DNA from: Leptolyngbya ohadii IS1
Lineage (GTDB): Bacteria > Cyanobacteriota > Cyanobacteriia > Elainellales > Elainellaceae
NCBI RefSeq assembly: GCF_002215035.1
Contig: NZ_NKFP01000006.1
Span: 447,083 to 511,082 of the forward strand
Direction: 5' to 3'
DNA length: 64,000 bases
The position numbers were made by a program, and so were the translations under genes. A model generated the notes under the pieces. The model ran no database searches. It saw nothing but the letters and a program-made list of their open reading frames with translations, and was not told where the DNA came from. Positions 28,899 through 38,260 of the stretch are shown in pieces; position 1 is the stretch's first letter; each line of letters starts with the position of its first letter.

Positions 28899-29825
28899 AT
28901 GCTGAAATCCTGGAGTGCCTTCCTACAAAACTCCCGACAGGAACGATCCTGGCATCGGTTCACGCCCTACCTGTTTCTGTTGCCTGCGCTGCTGCTGCTG
29001 GGGCTAACGGTGTTTTATCCGGCACTGCAAGCTTTCTTCCTCAGCTTTACCCGCTACGAGTACGATATTACCCAGCCGCCGGTCTGGATTGGCTTAGAGA
29101 ACTTTCAGCGGCTTCTCACGGATGAGGTCTTTTGGAAGACCCTGAGAAATACGATCGTCTACCTGATTGGCGTTGTGCCGATTCTAGTCTTGCTGCCCCT
29201 AGTTCTGGCGATTCTGGTCAATAAGTCGCTCAAAGGAATTCGCTGGTTTCGCGCCGCTTACTACACGCCCGTGGTCATTTCGATGGTGGTAGCGGGAATT
29301 GCATGGCGCTGGCTCTACGCCGAGGATGGCTTGCTGAATCAGTTTTTGCGCTGGCTGAACCTATCCCAGGAGGGCATTCCCTGGCTGACCAGTCCTCGCT
29401 TCGCCCTGTTTAGCGTCATGCTCGTCACCGTCTGGAAGGGTCTAGGCTACTACATGGTGATCTACCTGGCAGGACTCCAGAGCATTCCGGGGGATTTGTA
29501 CGAAGCAGCAGCGATCGACGGATCAGACGGCTGGCGGAGACATTGGGATATCACCGTTCCCCTGATGCGTCCCTACCTGTTTTTGGTCGCGGTCATTTCT
29601 GCAATTTCAGCTACGAAAGTTTTTGAAGAAGTGTTCATCATGACTCAGGGTGGACCTCGCAGCAGCTCTAAAACCCTGGTCTACTACGTCTACGAGAAAG
29701 CTTTTCAGGATCTTGAAATTAGCTACGCCTGCACGATCGGCTTAGTCATGTTTTTACTGATCCTGACTTTATCGATCGTCCGTCTCACCCTCAGCCGCGA
29801 ACCTACCAGCGACATCAAGTTTTAA
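28899..29825 (+). CDS. Sugar ABC transporter permease (MalF/UgpA type)
   Basis: 308 residues from the ATG at 28899; an upstream TTG at 28851 would add 16 residues but lacks support. Six transmembrane helices, with the binding-protein-dependent permease EAA loop YEAAAIDGSDGWRRHWDITV near residue 205, which docks onto the ATPase. Typical family segments are FTPYLFLLPALLLL and RAAYYTPVVISMVVAG. It should form a heterodimeric channel with a MalG-type partner and import a sugar or glycerol phosphate. Neither partner permease, binding protein nor ATPase is nearby, so its partners are encoded elsewhere. Confidence 0.9.
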   Translation: MLKSWSAFLQNSRQERSWHRFTPYLFLLPALLLLGLTVFYPALQAFFLSFTRYEYDITQPPVWIGLENFQRLLTDEVFWKTLRNTIVYLIGVVPILVLLPLVLAILVNKSLKGIRWFRAAYYTPVVISMVVAGIAWRWLYAEDGLLNQFLRWLNLSQEGIPWLTSPRFALFSVMLVTVWKGLGYYMVIYLAGLQSIPGDLYEAAAIDGSDGWRRHWDITVPLMRPYLFLVAVISAISATKVFEEVFIMTQGGPRSSSKTLVYYVYEKAFQDLEISYACTIGLVMFLLILTLSIVRLTLSREPTSDIKF

Positions 29826-30045
29826 CCTCAAGCGGTCACTTTAGCCTCTAAGCATAAGCTTGAAAATTGGAAAAAGCGATCGTCCTGTCTGCGATCGTTC
29901 TATCTCCTTGCTAACCGATCTCTGCCAGACGACATTTGAACCAACGGAGTGGGAGAAGCCTGTTAGCCGCCAACGGAGGTCGCTCGTCTGAAATTCAGTC
30001 TCAGTACAGTCAGAATTCTTAGCACAACCTTGAGGGAATTACAAA

Positions 30046-30558
30046 ATGCAAAGTCAGACTGTAGATTCAATCAAAAGCCTTTTTCAAAGCCGCTTAGCAA
30101 CTCTTGAGCATCTCTTAAAGGTAGCTCAGGCACATTTTTGTGATGACGAGTCGTTTCTTCAAAAGCGCATCGCGGCTGATATGTTGCCCTTCGGCACCCA
30201 GATTGCCTTCACCTGTAATCAACCCCGCAACTTTGCACTCTGGTGCGACGGTAAACCTGCGAATAATTTAGATCCAAATGTCACATCTCTGGCACAGGCA
30301 TACGAATCCATATCAAATACAAACGAACTTCTTTTGAGCATCAATGCTGAAGATACAAAGCTAGCTGAGATGACGCGCATTGATTTGGGCCAGAATCTTT
30401 ACATCGAACTGTCCGGCAGCGCCTACGCGAATGAATTTCTAATCCCAAACTTTTACTTCCATCTGGTCACAGCGTATGACATTCTTCGTATGGCTGGTGT
30501 ACCCATTGGAAAACGAGATTACATGATGCACCTCGTACCGTTAATCAAGCAGGGATGA
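30046..30558 (+). CDS. DUF1993 family protein (DinB-like fold)
   Basis: 170 residues, the DUF1993 length. Family traits: an N-terminal helix with FQSRLATLEHLLKVAQAHF, the segment DMLPFGTQIAFTCNQPRNFA, and a C-terminal NFYFHLVTAYDILRMAGVPIG with the conserved His and the closing GKRDYM. It is a four-helix bundle protein related to DinB/YfiT; no reaction is established. Base composition is a little more AT rich than its neighbours, and it stands alone with 220 bp upstream. Confidence 0.85.
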   Translation: MQSQTVDSIKSLFQSRLATLEHLLKVAQAHFCDDESFLQKRIAADMLPFGTQIAFTCNQPRNFALWCDGKPANNLDPNVTSLAQAYESISNTNELLLSINAEDTKLAEMTRIDLGQNLYIELSGSAYANEFLIPNFYFHLVTAYDILRMAGVPIGKRDYMMHLVPLIKQG

Positions 30559-30614
30559 AGCCTAAACGTTCCAGCACAGCGAACAGTCGAAAAGCACCAG
30601 TAAACTAACTTTTC

Positions 30615-31490
30615 TTGCATAAACGAACCTTGCCTAAACAACGCCTCGACGCCCTCCTGGTTGAACGAAATTTCTGCACCTCCCGCCAGCAGGCACAGCG
30701 GCTCATTCGTGCTGGGGAAGTGCTGGTTAATCAGCAGCGGATTGACAAGCCCGGAACGGAAGTCAATATCGAAGCAGAAATTCAGGTCAAAGAAAAATCG
30801 CCCTACGTCTCGCGAGGTGGCGAAAAGCTGGCAAAAGCCCTGGAAGTTTTTCAGATTCCAGTAGCAGAGCGGATTTGCCTGGATGGGGGTATTTCGACCG
30901 GAGGTTTTACGGACTGTCTGCTGCAAGCGGGGGCAAAGCAAGTCTACGGCATTGATGTAGGTTACGGTCAGGTTGCCTGGAGTCTGCGGCAAGACCCTCG
31001 CGTCATTCTGCGCGAACGCACCAATTTACGCTATCTCAAGCCTGAAGAACTCTACGGGGACAATTACCTCTACCCCGATCTGGGCGTGATTGACGTTTCC
31101 TTTATTTCCCTCACCAAAGTTCTTCCCGCCTTCTGGAACCTGCTTCAACCGCCAAGGGAGGCTATTCTCCTGGTAAAACCCCAGTTTGAAGTTGGCAAAG
31201 AAAAAATTGGTAAAAAGGGAGTTGTCCGTGACCTCAAAGACCAGGCAGGCGCGATCGAACAAGTCCTACAGTGCGCCAAATCCCTGGGCTGGCAATATCG
31301 GGGCGTTACTTGGTCTCCCCTTCTGGGACCCGCCGGAAATATCGAATATCTTCTCTGGCTCAGCATAGAGGCTGATGCAAAAGTAACAGAAACGATCGCC
31401 GAATCAGATTCCCTCCGCCTACTCCTGCAACGGCTCACCCAATCCGCTTACCAGAGCCTCAATACCCAAAGTTCTACGAGTCAAAGCTAA
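30615..31490 (+). CDS. TlyA-family RNA 2'-O-methyltransferase
   Basis: About 286-291 residues. The N-terminus is an S4 RNA-binding domain (RLDALLVERNFCTSRQQAQR), followed by an FtsJ-like SAM methyltransferase with LDGGISTGGFTDCLLQAGA (SAM loop), IDVSFISLTKVLP and LVKPQFEVGKE. TlyA methylates 16S and/or 23S rRNA at cytidine 2'-O positions. There is no ATG near the expected start; translation probably begins at TTG 30630 (PKQRLDALL) or TTG 30615. The SAM loop reads GGISTGGF where the family usually has GASTGGF. The last ~10 residues are low complexity. Confidence 0.9.
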   Translation: MHKRTLPKQRLDALLVERNFCTSRQQAQRLIRAGEVLVNQQRIDKPGTEVNIEAEIQVKEKSPYVSRGGEKLAKALEVFQIPVAERICLDGGISTGGFTDCLLQAGAKQVYGIDVGYGQVAWSLRQDPRVILRERTNLRYLKPEELYGDNYLYPDLGVIDVSFISLTKVLPAFWNLLQPPREAILLVKPQFEVGKEKIGKKGVVRDLKDQAGAIEQVLQCAKSLGWQYRGVTWSPLLGPAGNIEYLLWLSIEADAKVTETIAESDSLRLLLQRLTQSAYQSLNTQSSTSQS

Positions 31491-31528
31491 CTCCCCACTC
31501 CCTACTCCCCCTTTTCTCACCCACTCAT

Positions 31529-32482
31529 CTACCTTCCATACAGCGTCCGTGCGTTCAGCCCGAAATCTCGGAAATACCGCGTCCACCGATTCGCCGCACT
31601 GCGATCGACAAATGGACCCACCCGCACATGGGGACCCCGAGGCGCGTCAGCGGTTTGCACCATTTGGGCAATGCCAAACCCGTCGCCTAGCCGCATCACC
31701 TGATTGCTAATGGCAGTCAAATCATCTGAACTGCCTGGAATCACCACATAGAACGATCGGCTGCCCCTAGACTCATCTGGAGCCGAACTGGGGGGAAGCG
31801 GATCGCCTGTGGGAGATAGGGCTGGAGCAGGACTGGCAAACGGTTCCGGTGCCGTGGGTTGACCAAATTCGACTTCGCGCGGCACAGGGGTTGTGGGCAA
31901 CAGATCGGGGGGTGGCAGCATTGGGGCAGTCACCTGGGGAGCCATCTGAGGCAGGGTGGGAGCGGGGAAGGATGCCGGAGTGGGTAGCGCAGCGGTTTGC
32001 GAGGAACCCATTCCTCCACTAGCCATTCTGCCACCGGGCAGTGTAACCACCTGGGCACCAATCCCACGGGATGCTAGAGCCGCAACCTGCTGCTGTGCCG
32101 TACTAACATCGCCAAAAACCCCTGCCTGAATCATGCGCCGCCCCTGGTAATTTTGCACAAAGGCTCCCGGTTCGATCGATCGCACCTGATCCAGCATCAA
32201 CCCACTATCGCCGTTGATAATCACGGCATATTGCTGGGCGGCAGGAATGGTGGCTGCACTAGGCATTGCACCCGTGGGCAGGGTAGGTTGGGCAGGCGGT
32301 AGAGGAGTTTGCCCAAAGGAAGGAGGTGGCGGTGGTAGACCGTTTACAACTTGCTGTGCTAAGAGCAGCCGATCGCCCGGTTCTCGCATGGGTTCTGCTA
32401 ACGCGATCGAACTGGAGCAGATCAGGCTGCTGATGACTCCCACACCAATCCAGGGTATAGACGCTGCACGGCTCATAGACAA
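31529..32482 (-). CDS. Secreted proline-rich SPOR-like protein
   Basis: 317 residues. An N-terminal signal peptide is likely (hydrophobic segment ending at ALAEP). Then two SPOR-like alpha/beta units flank a long Pro/Ala/Thr-rich linker: first YAVIINGDSGLMLDQVRSIE to GIGAQVVTLPGG (about 85-155), second SFYVVIPGSSDDLTAISNQV to the C-terminus (about 245-317). SPOR domains bind denuded peptidoglycan, so a periplasmic or outer-envelope role is likely, but the match is by pattern only. The start is the ATG at 32482 or the next one at 32476. Confidence 0.75.
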   Translation of the reverse strand: MSMSRAASIPWIGVGVISSLICSSSIALAEPMREPGDRLLLAQQVVNGLPPPPPSFGQTPLPPAQPTLPTGAMPSAATIPAAQQYAVIINGDSGLMLDQVRSIEPGAFVQNYQGRRMIQAGVFGDVSTAQQQVAALASRGIGAQVVTLPGGRMASGGMGSSQTAALPTPASFPAPTLPQMAPQVTAPMLPPPDLLPTTPVPREVEFGQPTAPEPFASPAPALSPTGDPLPPSSAPDESRGSRSFYVVIPGSSDDLTAISNQVMRLGDGFGIAQMVQTADAPRGPHVRVGPFVDRSAANRWTRYFRDFGLNARTLYGR

Positions 32483-32900
32483 CTTTGCTCAACTAGCACA
32501 AATTGGCTGCAAGTCTAGCACAATATCTGGCGGATGAATCAAATTTTAATTGGTGTAAACCACTAGATAGATTTACTGCGATCGACTGCGGCAAAACATG
32601 AACCCGAATGCAGGTGTTAGTCTAGAAGCTGAAGAATTTTGTGGGTCGGCTGTGCGATGGGCTAAATGGGTAAAAATGGGCAAGCAAAGCTGAGCAAAGG
32701 TTGAGCAGTGCCAGTTTCCCTGCTGTATCCATCGCTGTTCGATTTCAGGTTTACCGAAGCTATAAGGCAGAGGCAGGGGGTAAAACTTCCCCACCGAGCA
32801 GCTTGCCCCCGCCCTCGCGGTCTAGGGGTATTCTCGATCGCTGTCCCTGATTTTTGATTTCTATTCAATTTCTTCTGTATTTTTCTCTGCATCTAGGCTC
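32483..32900. other. Intergenic region, no feature seen
   Basis: 418 bp between the divergent SPOR-like gene and mnmA. It should hold both promoters. No RNA gene or clear repeat is seen. Confidence 0.4.
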
Positions 32901-33971
32901 ATGAACAAAGTTGTTGTTGGTCTTTCTGGAGGAGTTGATAGTTCAGTTGCAGCAGCTACGCTCCATCGTCAGGGCTATGAGGTGGTTGGGGTAACGCTGT
33001 GGTTGATGAAAGGCAAGGGACAATGCTGCTCGGAAGGCATGGTCGATGCTGCGCGCCTCTGTGAGGAGCTGAACATTCCCTATCACGTTGTAGATAGCCG
33101 GGAAGCGTTCGAGAAAAATATTGTGGATTATTTGGTGAGTGGTTATGGGGCAGGCATTACGCCGCTGCCCTGTTCCCAGTGCAATAAAGCCGTTAAGTTT
33201 GGTCCTATGCTGGACTACGCTAAAACGGAGCTGGGAATCGATCGGATTGCAACCGGACACTACGCCCGCATTACCCAGTCCGCTGATGGACGCTACGAAC
33301 TGCGCCGTGCCGTTGATCCGAACAAGGATCAGTCCTATTTTCTCTACGATCTAAATCAGGACATCCTTGCCCATGTGCTGTTTCCGCTGGGCGACCAGCC
33401 AAAGACTGAAACCCGGCGTATGGCGACAGAGTTTGGGCTGCACACGGCAGAAAAACCGGAAAGTCAGGATCTCTGTTTGATCGAAGCACATGGCTCCATG
33501 CGAACCTTCCTCGACAAATACTTGCCGCCGCAAAAGGGTGAGATTGTGGATGTCTCCGGTCAGGTACTGGGTGAGCATGAGGGAATTCACCATTACACGA
33601 TCGGTCAGCGACGCGGGATTGGGATTGCCCATTCCGAGCCGCTTTACGTCGTTGGGATTGATGCTGGCAAAAATCGGGTGATTGTAGGCGATCGCACTCA
33701 GGCACAAAATACAGAATGCACGGTGCAGCGGGTCAATTGGGTTTCGATTGCAGAACCTAAGGCGCCCATTCGTGCCGAAGTGCAGATCCGCTACCGATCT
33801 ACTGCGGTTCCCTGTACGGTCATGCCTCTGGAAGAGGCTCGTGCACGAATCGTGTTTGACGAGCCGCAGTTTAGCATTACACCGGGTCAGGCAGCGGTCT
33901 GGTATCAGGGGGACTTGCTGCTAGGGGGCGGTGTCATTGAGCCGGAGGCTTCCGCAGCACCATCGCTGTAA
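32901..33971 (+). CDS. mnmA: tRNA-uridine 2-sulfurtransferase MnmA
   Basis: 356 residues. MnmA makes 2-thiouridine at position 34 of tRNA-Lys, -Glu and -Gln. The PP-loop [13 protein letters not shown] (7-19) binds ATP. The catalytic Cys pair is Cys94 in PCSQCN and Cys192 in ESQDLC. The central tRNA-binding part has GHYARI and KDQSYFLY, and the C-terminal beta barrel ends near [15 protein letters not shown]. Length and motifs are normal. The TM2-domain gene follows 43 bp downstream. It fits functionally with the tRNA-Glu(UUC) gene at 39940, a substrate. Confidence 0.97.
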   Translation: MNKVVVGLSGGVDSSVAAATLHRQGYEVVGVTLWLMKGKGQCCSEGMVDAARLCEELNIPYHVVDSREAFEKNIVDYLVSGYGAGITPLPCSQCNKAVKFGPMLDYAKTELGIDRIATGHYARITQSADGRYELRRAVDPNKDQSYFLYDLNQDILAHVLFPLGDQPKTETRRMATEFGLHTAEKPESQDLCLIEAHGSMRTFLDKYLPPQKGEIVDVSGQVLGEHEGIHHYTIGQRRGIGIAHSEPLYVVGIDAGKNRVIVGDRTQAQNTECTVQRVNWVSIAEPKAPIRAEVQIRYRSTAVPCTVMPLEEARARIVFDEPQFSITPGQAAVWYQGDLLLGGGVIEPEASAAPSL

Positions 33972-34014
33972 CCGGGCTTGCCATTAGTTGAGCCATAGCA
34001 CGAGGGAAACTGCC

Positions 34015-34503
34015 ATGAACAGCTCCAGAACAAGCTACCTACTCTGGTTGGGTTGCCTCTTTGGTTTTTGTGGGCTGCACCGCTTTTACAACGGAAAGCC
34101 AGTGACAGGGGTAATCTGGTTTCTGACGGGAGGACTGCTGGGAATTGGTCAGTTCGTGGATCTATTCCTGATTCCTCGTATGGTCGAAAAGCACAATATC
34201 AAAATTAGGAATCGACGGCTGATCGCTCCGCTAAAGGAGGATTCTGGATATCCTCAGTCTGCGATCGAGTCTGTGAAACCGTATGTCAATCCAAAGCAGA
34301 CTCGGCAAGAGATTCGCTTAAAGCTACTGAATGCTGCGGTTGCGAGAGGGGGTAGGCTCTCCGTTACTCAGGGTGTGTTGGATACGGGATTGGATTTTGA
34401 AGAAGTAGAAGTTGCTCTGCGCGAGATGGTGAAATCAGGTTATGTGGGGGTTGAAAACCATCCTGCAACAGGTATTGTCCTATACCACTTTCTGGAGCTT
34501 TAG
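34015..34503 (+). CDS. TM2 domain protein with C-terminal helical domain
   Basis: 162 residues from the ATG at 34015, with GAGGGAAA a few bases upstream; a TTG at 33988 is less likely. Residues ~5-60 are a TM2 hairpin: [20 protein letters not shown], then [20 protein letters not shown] and [12 protein letters not shown]. Residues ~95-160 form a winged-helix-like unit ([20 protein letters not shown]) also found in other cyanobacterial TM2 proteins. Function unknown; an inner membrane location is likely. It is probably co-transcribed with mnmA. Confidence 0.85.
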   Translation: MNSSRTSYLLWLGCLFGFCGLHRFYNGKPVTGVIWFLTGGLLGIGQFVDLFLIPRMVEKHNIKIRNRRLIAPLKEDSGYPQSAIESVKPYVNPKQTRQEIRLKLLNAAVARGGRLSVTQGVLDTGLDFEEVEVALREMVKSGYVGVENHPATGIVLYHFLEL

Positions 34504-34610
34504 ATTCTGGAGCTTTGAAATTTCTGATGGTTTGAGCGGTCTGGCTCAATTGATTCTTCAATTAATTCTCATTTTGCGGACTTTGCCGGCATTTTGGGAG
34601 GCGACTTTGA

Positions 34611-34681
34611 GTATCAGCGAGTATCAGTCAAGTATCAATCAAGTATCAATCAAGTATCAGTCGAGTATCAGCTTAGTAGCA
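34611..34681. repeat. Tandem repeat of six GTATCA-based units
   Basis: Units GTATCAGCGA, GTATCAGTCAA, GTATCAATCAA (twice), GTATCAGTCGA and GTATCAGCTTA follow one another, 10-11 bp each. The helical period suggests stacked binding sites or simple slippage expansion. The units are too short and have no spacers, so it is not a CRISPR array. Confidence 0.85.
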
Positions 34682-34870
34682 GCGAATCGGATCGCAGGGT
34701 GGATTTTTGGACTGAAGGTCGAGCAGAGTGTCTTGCTGGGGATTCAATTGATACAGGTGGCTTGCCAGATCTTGACCCGTGCGATTAAAAATTTCAGTAA
34801 GCTGCGTCAATTCGGCAACAGGCGATACAGCAGAGGCAAGCAGAATGACAGTACTCAGGAAGAAGCTCAT
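34673..34870 (-). CDS. Candidate small secreted protein
   Basis: 65 codons on the minus strand, 112 bp past the cysteine desulfurase stop on the same strand. The peptide begins with a plausible signal sequence (MSFFLSTVILLASAVSPVAE) and has a short polar mature part with two Cys near the end (PPCDPIRCY). The last codons reach into the GTATCA repeat. Coding status is uncertain. Confidence 0.35.
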   Translation of the reverse strand: MSFFLSTVILLASAVSPVAELTQLTEIFNRTGQDLASHLYQLNPQQDTLLDLQSKNPPCDPIRCY

Positions 34871-34982
34871 AGTTCTTTGTAGATGCGATGTTGATAGTTA
34901 GCATGATGGCTTTTCAGTTCCTTAAACTCAATCAGCGCATCTGCCTAAAGTTATGTTCGCATCCACACTATTATCAGTAATT

Positions 34983-36158
34983 TTACTGAGATTGACAAAC
35001 CGACAAAGTGGGTAGGGGCGTGAGTCGGTTAAGCACTTGCTTGAGTACCATAGCCGTCCAATCTACATCTGCTTCCGTCGTTACTCTGCCCAGGGTTAAC
35101 CGAATCCCGGATTTAGCGGCACAACTATTCAGCCCCATCGCAGACAGTACCGGACTGGGCACCAACTTACCGCTATGACAGGCTGACCCTGCACTGATAG
35201 CAATTCCCGCCAGGTTCATCTGCCGCACAAGGGTTTTGCCGCTCCGCTTCTCACCGTCGCCCGCTCGCCAGTAAAAGCTAACGTGATGGGGAAGTCGATG
35301 AAGCCGATCGCCCGTTGGCACCAAATCCGCTACATCTGCAAGCTGATCAAACAGCCGATCGCGCAGCCGAATTAAACGTAGCATCTCTGTAAGCATCTCA
35401 GCTTCTGCCAGTTCTGCGGCAACTCCAAAGCCTGCTATGAGGGGGACGGGTTGAGTGCCCGATCGCAGCCGAAACTCCTGTCCGCCCCCCGCCAGTAGGG
35501 GCACAAGCTCAACACTGGGACGGACGTAAAGCGCTCCCACGCCCTGCGGTCCATACAGCTTATGGCTCGACACGGAAAGCAAATCAACGGGAAGCTGTGA
35601 TACCTGAATTGGCAGTTTTCCGGCAACCTGCACTGCATCCGTATGAAAGACAGCCCCATGAGAGCGGACAATCTGCCCCAGGGTCTCAATTGGCTGAAGT
35701 GTGCCTACCTCACTCTGTCCATAAATGATGGAAACCAATACCGTATTCGGGCGCAGAGCCGCCTGCAAATCGTCTGGATTAATTCGACCTGTCGCATCAA
35801 CGGGTAAGCGAGTAACCTGCCAACCCTGCTGTTCTAGCCAGCGCACAGGCTCAGAAATGGCAGAATGCTCGATGCTGGAAATAATGACGTGCTGGGGCTG
35901 CTGATAGCGGCGAGTCACACCCAAAACTGCAAGATTGTTAGATTCTGTGCCGCCAGAGGTAAACACGATCGCTTCTGGAGAAGCTCCCAACAGCGCAGCA
36001 ACCTGCATTCTGGCTTGTTCGACCGCCACCGCCGATCGCTCTCCCCACTGATGCAAACTGGATGGATTCCCCCACTGCTCCTGCATGACCTGCTGTATTC
36101 GCTGGATGACTTCCGATCGAGGAGGAGTCGTTGCACTGTAGTCAAGATAGATTTGCAT
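34983..36158 (-). CDS. Cysteine desulfurase (NifS/IscS-like)
   Basis: 391 residues from the ATG at 36158, which starts exactly at the family's MQIYLDYSATTPP. A PLP enzyme that takes sulfur from Cys for Fe-S clusters, thiolated tRNA and cofactors. PLP contacts include TSGGTESNN (68-76) and EHSA, the Schiff-base Lys200 in SVSSHKLYGPQG, and the active-site loop Cys327 in SAGSACHSG. The usual NNE/NGE segment of IscS is altered to IYGQSEVGT (145-153). With MnmA about 1 kb away it may feed sulfur to tRNA thiolation, but this is inference. No iscU or isc operon is adjacent. Confidence 0.93.
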   Translation of the reverse strand: MQIYLDYSATTPPRSEVIQRIQQVMQEQWGNPSSLHQWGERSAVAVEQARMQVAALLGASPEAIVFTSGGTESNNLAVLGVTRRYQQPQHVIISSIEHSAISEPVRWLEQQGWQVTRLPVDATGRINPDDLQAALRPNTVLVSIIYGQSEVGTLQPIETLGQIVRSHGAVFHTDAVQVAGKLPIQVSQLPVDLLSVSSHKLYGPQGVGALYVRPSVELVPLLAGGGQEFRLRSGTQPVPLIAGFGVAAELAEAEMLTEMLRLIRLRDRLFDQLADVADLVPTGDRLHRLPHHVSFYWRAGDGEKRSGKTLVRQMNLAGIAISAGSACHSGKLVPSPVLSAMGLNSCAAKSGIRLTLGRVTTEADVDWTAMVLKQVLNRLTPLPTLSVCQSQ

Positions 36159-36482
36159 GATTTGCCTGATCCTTAGGCGGCTTTCAGACGACGAAGTGGG
36201 CAAGCAATTTCGCTAGCCCTTTTTCAGCATAGACTGCTAGTCCCGGATGATGACGGGAGATCCCCAAATTGTTTGCAGTTTACTGTTTCAGGTTTAATTA
36301 GCAAGTTCAGTTAATTAGACTTGCGGGTGGCGCGGCGATCGCGGGAACTGTGTAGGAAATCTTTTCTGTTTCTGCCGTCTGATGCCCTTCACTCCAGGTT
36401 TAGCTTAATTGGCAGATAGGTGTAGCCGGAATAGACGTTTAGCCGGAATCCTTCGCCGAAAGCGCAAAAGGATTACAAGCAT

Positions 36483-36980
36483 TCAATAGGAACTGCCCGG
36501 TCTTTCTACAGACGGCACCTGCTGCGGTACATCAAGTTTGACGCTTTCAGAAGGATGATTAGCCATGTTTTCGGAATAGGTCTGTCCCGTAATCTCCGTG
36601 GTAACGTGGGAGGCATCCTGCCCGGAATGGCTCATCCGAGTCAGCATGGGGTTATGGTTTAGTTCATCTAAAGCGGTTTCGCTGAGGCGGATTTGCAGGT
36701 TGGGTCCCGATCGGGCTAAGCGAATCACTGCTCCATCGGTGACGGCAACCTGGGTAACGCGCTTACCGTCTAGATACGTCCCGTTCGTGCCCAGATTAGT
36801 CATTTCCCACCCTGCCCCAACCCGGTGTAGCTCTACATGATGTCGAGAAACGACTGCACTGTATAAAACAACCTGATTGTCATTCGATCGACCAATACGA
36901 ATCACAGACTCGGAATCTGGGAACGTCCAGACCTGCACCGGAACCTGCTTAACGGGATGAAGAAGGGAAAGGATGATCAC
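36483..36980 (-). CDS. FHA domain protein
   Basis: 165 residues. Residues ~1-100 form a forkhead-associated domain, with the phosphothreonine-binding signature IRIGRSNDNQVVL (Gly-Arg), the VSRHHVEL motif and LGTNGTYLDGKRV. The remaining 65 residues are polar and probably disordered. FHA domains read Ser/Thr kinase signals, and cyanobacteria have many such kinases; the partner here is unknown. The gene stands alone. Confidence 0.9.
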   Translation of the reverse strand: MIILSLLHPVKQVPVQVWTFPDSESVIRIGRSNDNQVVLYSAVVSRHHVELHRVGAGWEMTNLGTNGTYLDGKRVTQVAVTDGAVIRLARSGPNLQIRLSETALDELNHNPMLTRMSHSGQDASHVTTEITGQTYSENMANHPSESVKLDVPQQVPSVERPGSSY

Positions 36981-37197
36981 ACGGCTACCGAAGGGAGGTG
37001 AAAGCGCTTAGAGAGTGATCATAACAAAATCGATTACCACACCGCTATAGAGCGGCAGTCTTTAGTGCTTCTTTGCTCCAGACTACCCGATCCTCGCCAA
37101 AATTTCCTTTCTCTTCTAAATCGTTCGATTCTTCCCAACTGTCCCCTTTTCAGTCAAAATCCTAATTGCGTCAGAAATGCTTTGAGTGAAATGACCC

Positions 37198-37974
37198 ATG
37201 CTGAACTTAACCGGAAAAAATGCGCTGGTAACTGGCATTGCAAACAATAAATCGATCGCCTGGGGAATTGCTCAACAGCTTCATGCAGCCGGAGCAAACC
37301 TGGGTGTAACCTATCTGCCCGACGACAAGGGACGGTTTGAGAAAAAGGTAGCGGAACTAGTAGAACCGCTTCAGCCCAGTTTATTTCTGCCCCTCGATGT
37401 GCAAAACGAGGCTCAGCTCCAGGAAACCTTTGACACCATCAAGGACAAGTGGGGCAAGATCGATATTTTGGTTCACTGTCTTGCCTTTGCCAGCAAGGAT
37501 GCGCTGAGCGGCGACTTTAGCAGTGTATCCCGCCAGGATTTTTCTCAGGCGATCGAAGTGAGTGCCTATTCGTTGGTGAGTATGGGTCGTGCTGCTAAAC
37601 CTCTGATGACTGAGGGAGGCAGTATTGTAACGCTCACCTATTTGGGAGGCGTACGAGTTATTCCTAACTACAATACGATGGGCATTGCCAAAGCCGCCCT
37701 AGAGATGAATGTGCGCTACCTGGCAGCTGAACTGGGATCGCAAAATGTGCGAGTCAACGGAATTTCTGCGGGACCAATTCGCACCCTTGCCTCCTCAGCC
37801 GTAGGCGGCATTCTGGATATGATTCACCATGTTGAGGAAGTTGCGCCCCTGCGCCGTACTGTGACCCAGGCAGAAGTAGGTAATGCGGCTGCCTTTCTAT
37901 GCAGTGACTTAGCCAGCGGTATTACGGGACAAATCCTCTACGTGGATGCGGGTTACGAAATTATGGGAATGTAG
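37198..37974 (+). CDS. fabI: Enoyl-ACP reductase (NADH) FabI
   Basis: 258 residues. It reduces enoyl-ACP in the last step of each type II fatty acid synthesis cycle. The altered Rossmann loop VTGIANNKSIAWGIA (11-25) is the FabI type. The catalytic pattern Tyr-x6-Lys is present as YNTMGIAK (Tyr158, Lys165) with the second Tyr148 in TLTYLGG. The substrate-binding segment RTLASSAVGG is conserved. Length and sequence are normal. It is monocistronic, with 217 bp upstream and a candidate RNA on the other strand downstream. Confidence 0.97.
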   Translation: MLNLTGKNALVTGIANNKSIAWGIAQQLHAAGANLGVTYLPDDKGRFEKKVAELVEPLQPSLFLPLDVQNEAQLQETFDTIKDKWGKIDILVHCLAFASKDALSGDFSSVSRQDFSQAIEVSAYSLVSMGRAAKPLMTEGGSIVTLTYLGGVRVIPNYNTMGIAKAALEMNVRYLAAELGSQNVRVNGISAGPIRTLASSAVGGILDMIHHVEEVAPLRRTVTQAEVGNAAAFLCSDLASGITGQILYVDAGYEIMGM

Positions 37975-38093
37975 CTTGTTCTTTGTCGTTTGTCTGTTGC
38001 TTTTTGTCATAAGCGATCGTTCCTTTGTTAAGGGTGATAGCAAATGACAAACGACAATCAATTTCTAACCCGCGACAAATAAAGTGACAAAAT

Positions 38094-38122
38094 AAAAAGC
38101 CCCACAATTTAGATTGCAGGGC
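38094..38122 (-). terminator. Intrinsic terminator on the minus strand
   Basis: Stem 38099-38108 / 38113-38122 (eight of ten positions pair) with a four-base loop, followed on the minus strand by five T. No annotated minus-strand gene lies upstream of it, which is why an RNA gene is suspected. Confidence 0.6.
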
Positions 38123-38260
38123 AAGGACAGTTAAACGCTAAGTCCAGTGTGCTAGGGGCAGTTGGTCGTTTCCTCTACCTTTGTGCCGATTTCTGCATTG
38201 TCCTTTTGCTACCCCTACTTCCTGAACTACGGGGATCAGCTTAGCGTATTGGTTCAACGC
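38094..38260 (-). ncRNA. Candidate structured RNA with own terminator (6S-like?)
   Basis: On the minus strand a good intrinsic terminator closes at 38094-38122: stem GCCC-CAAT/ATTG-GGGC and then a run of T. Upstream an 8-bp stem joins 38240-38247 (CTTAGCGT) to 38135-38142 (ACGCTAAG), enclosing about 97 bases that include TAGGGG/CCCCTA pairing (38153-38158 with 38212-38217) and a competing CCCC/GGGG hairpin. No protein frame fits. The size (~160-190 nt), paired ends and open middle recall 6S RNA, but I cannot confirm homology and the 5' end is unknown. Confidence 0.35.

Larger units (their letters stand above)
34504..34982. other. Intergenic region with a GTATCA tandem repeat
   Basis: 479 bp. 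At 34611-34681 six 10-11-bp units built on GTATCA stand in tandem. A minus-strand frame (34673-34870) may encode a small secreted protein. A plus-strand frame through the repeat is probably not a gene. Confidence 0.5.

Noticed and set aside
34611-34681. Possible CRISPR array
   Set aside because: Units of 10-11 bp directly abut, with no unique spacers and no cas genes in the window.
34442-34882. 146-codon plus-strand frame overlapping the TM2 gene end
   Set aside because: It starts inside the TM2 gene and runs through the GTATCA tandem repeat; no ribosome-binding site.
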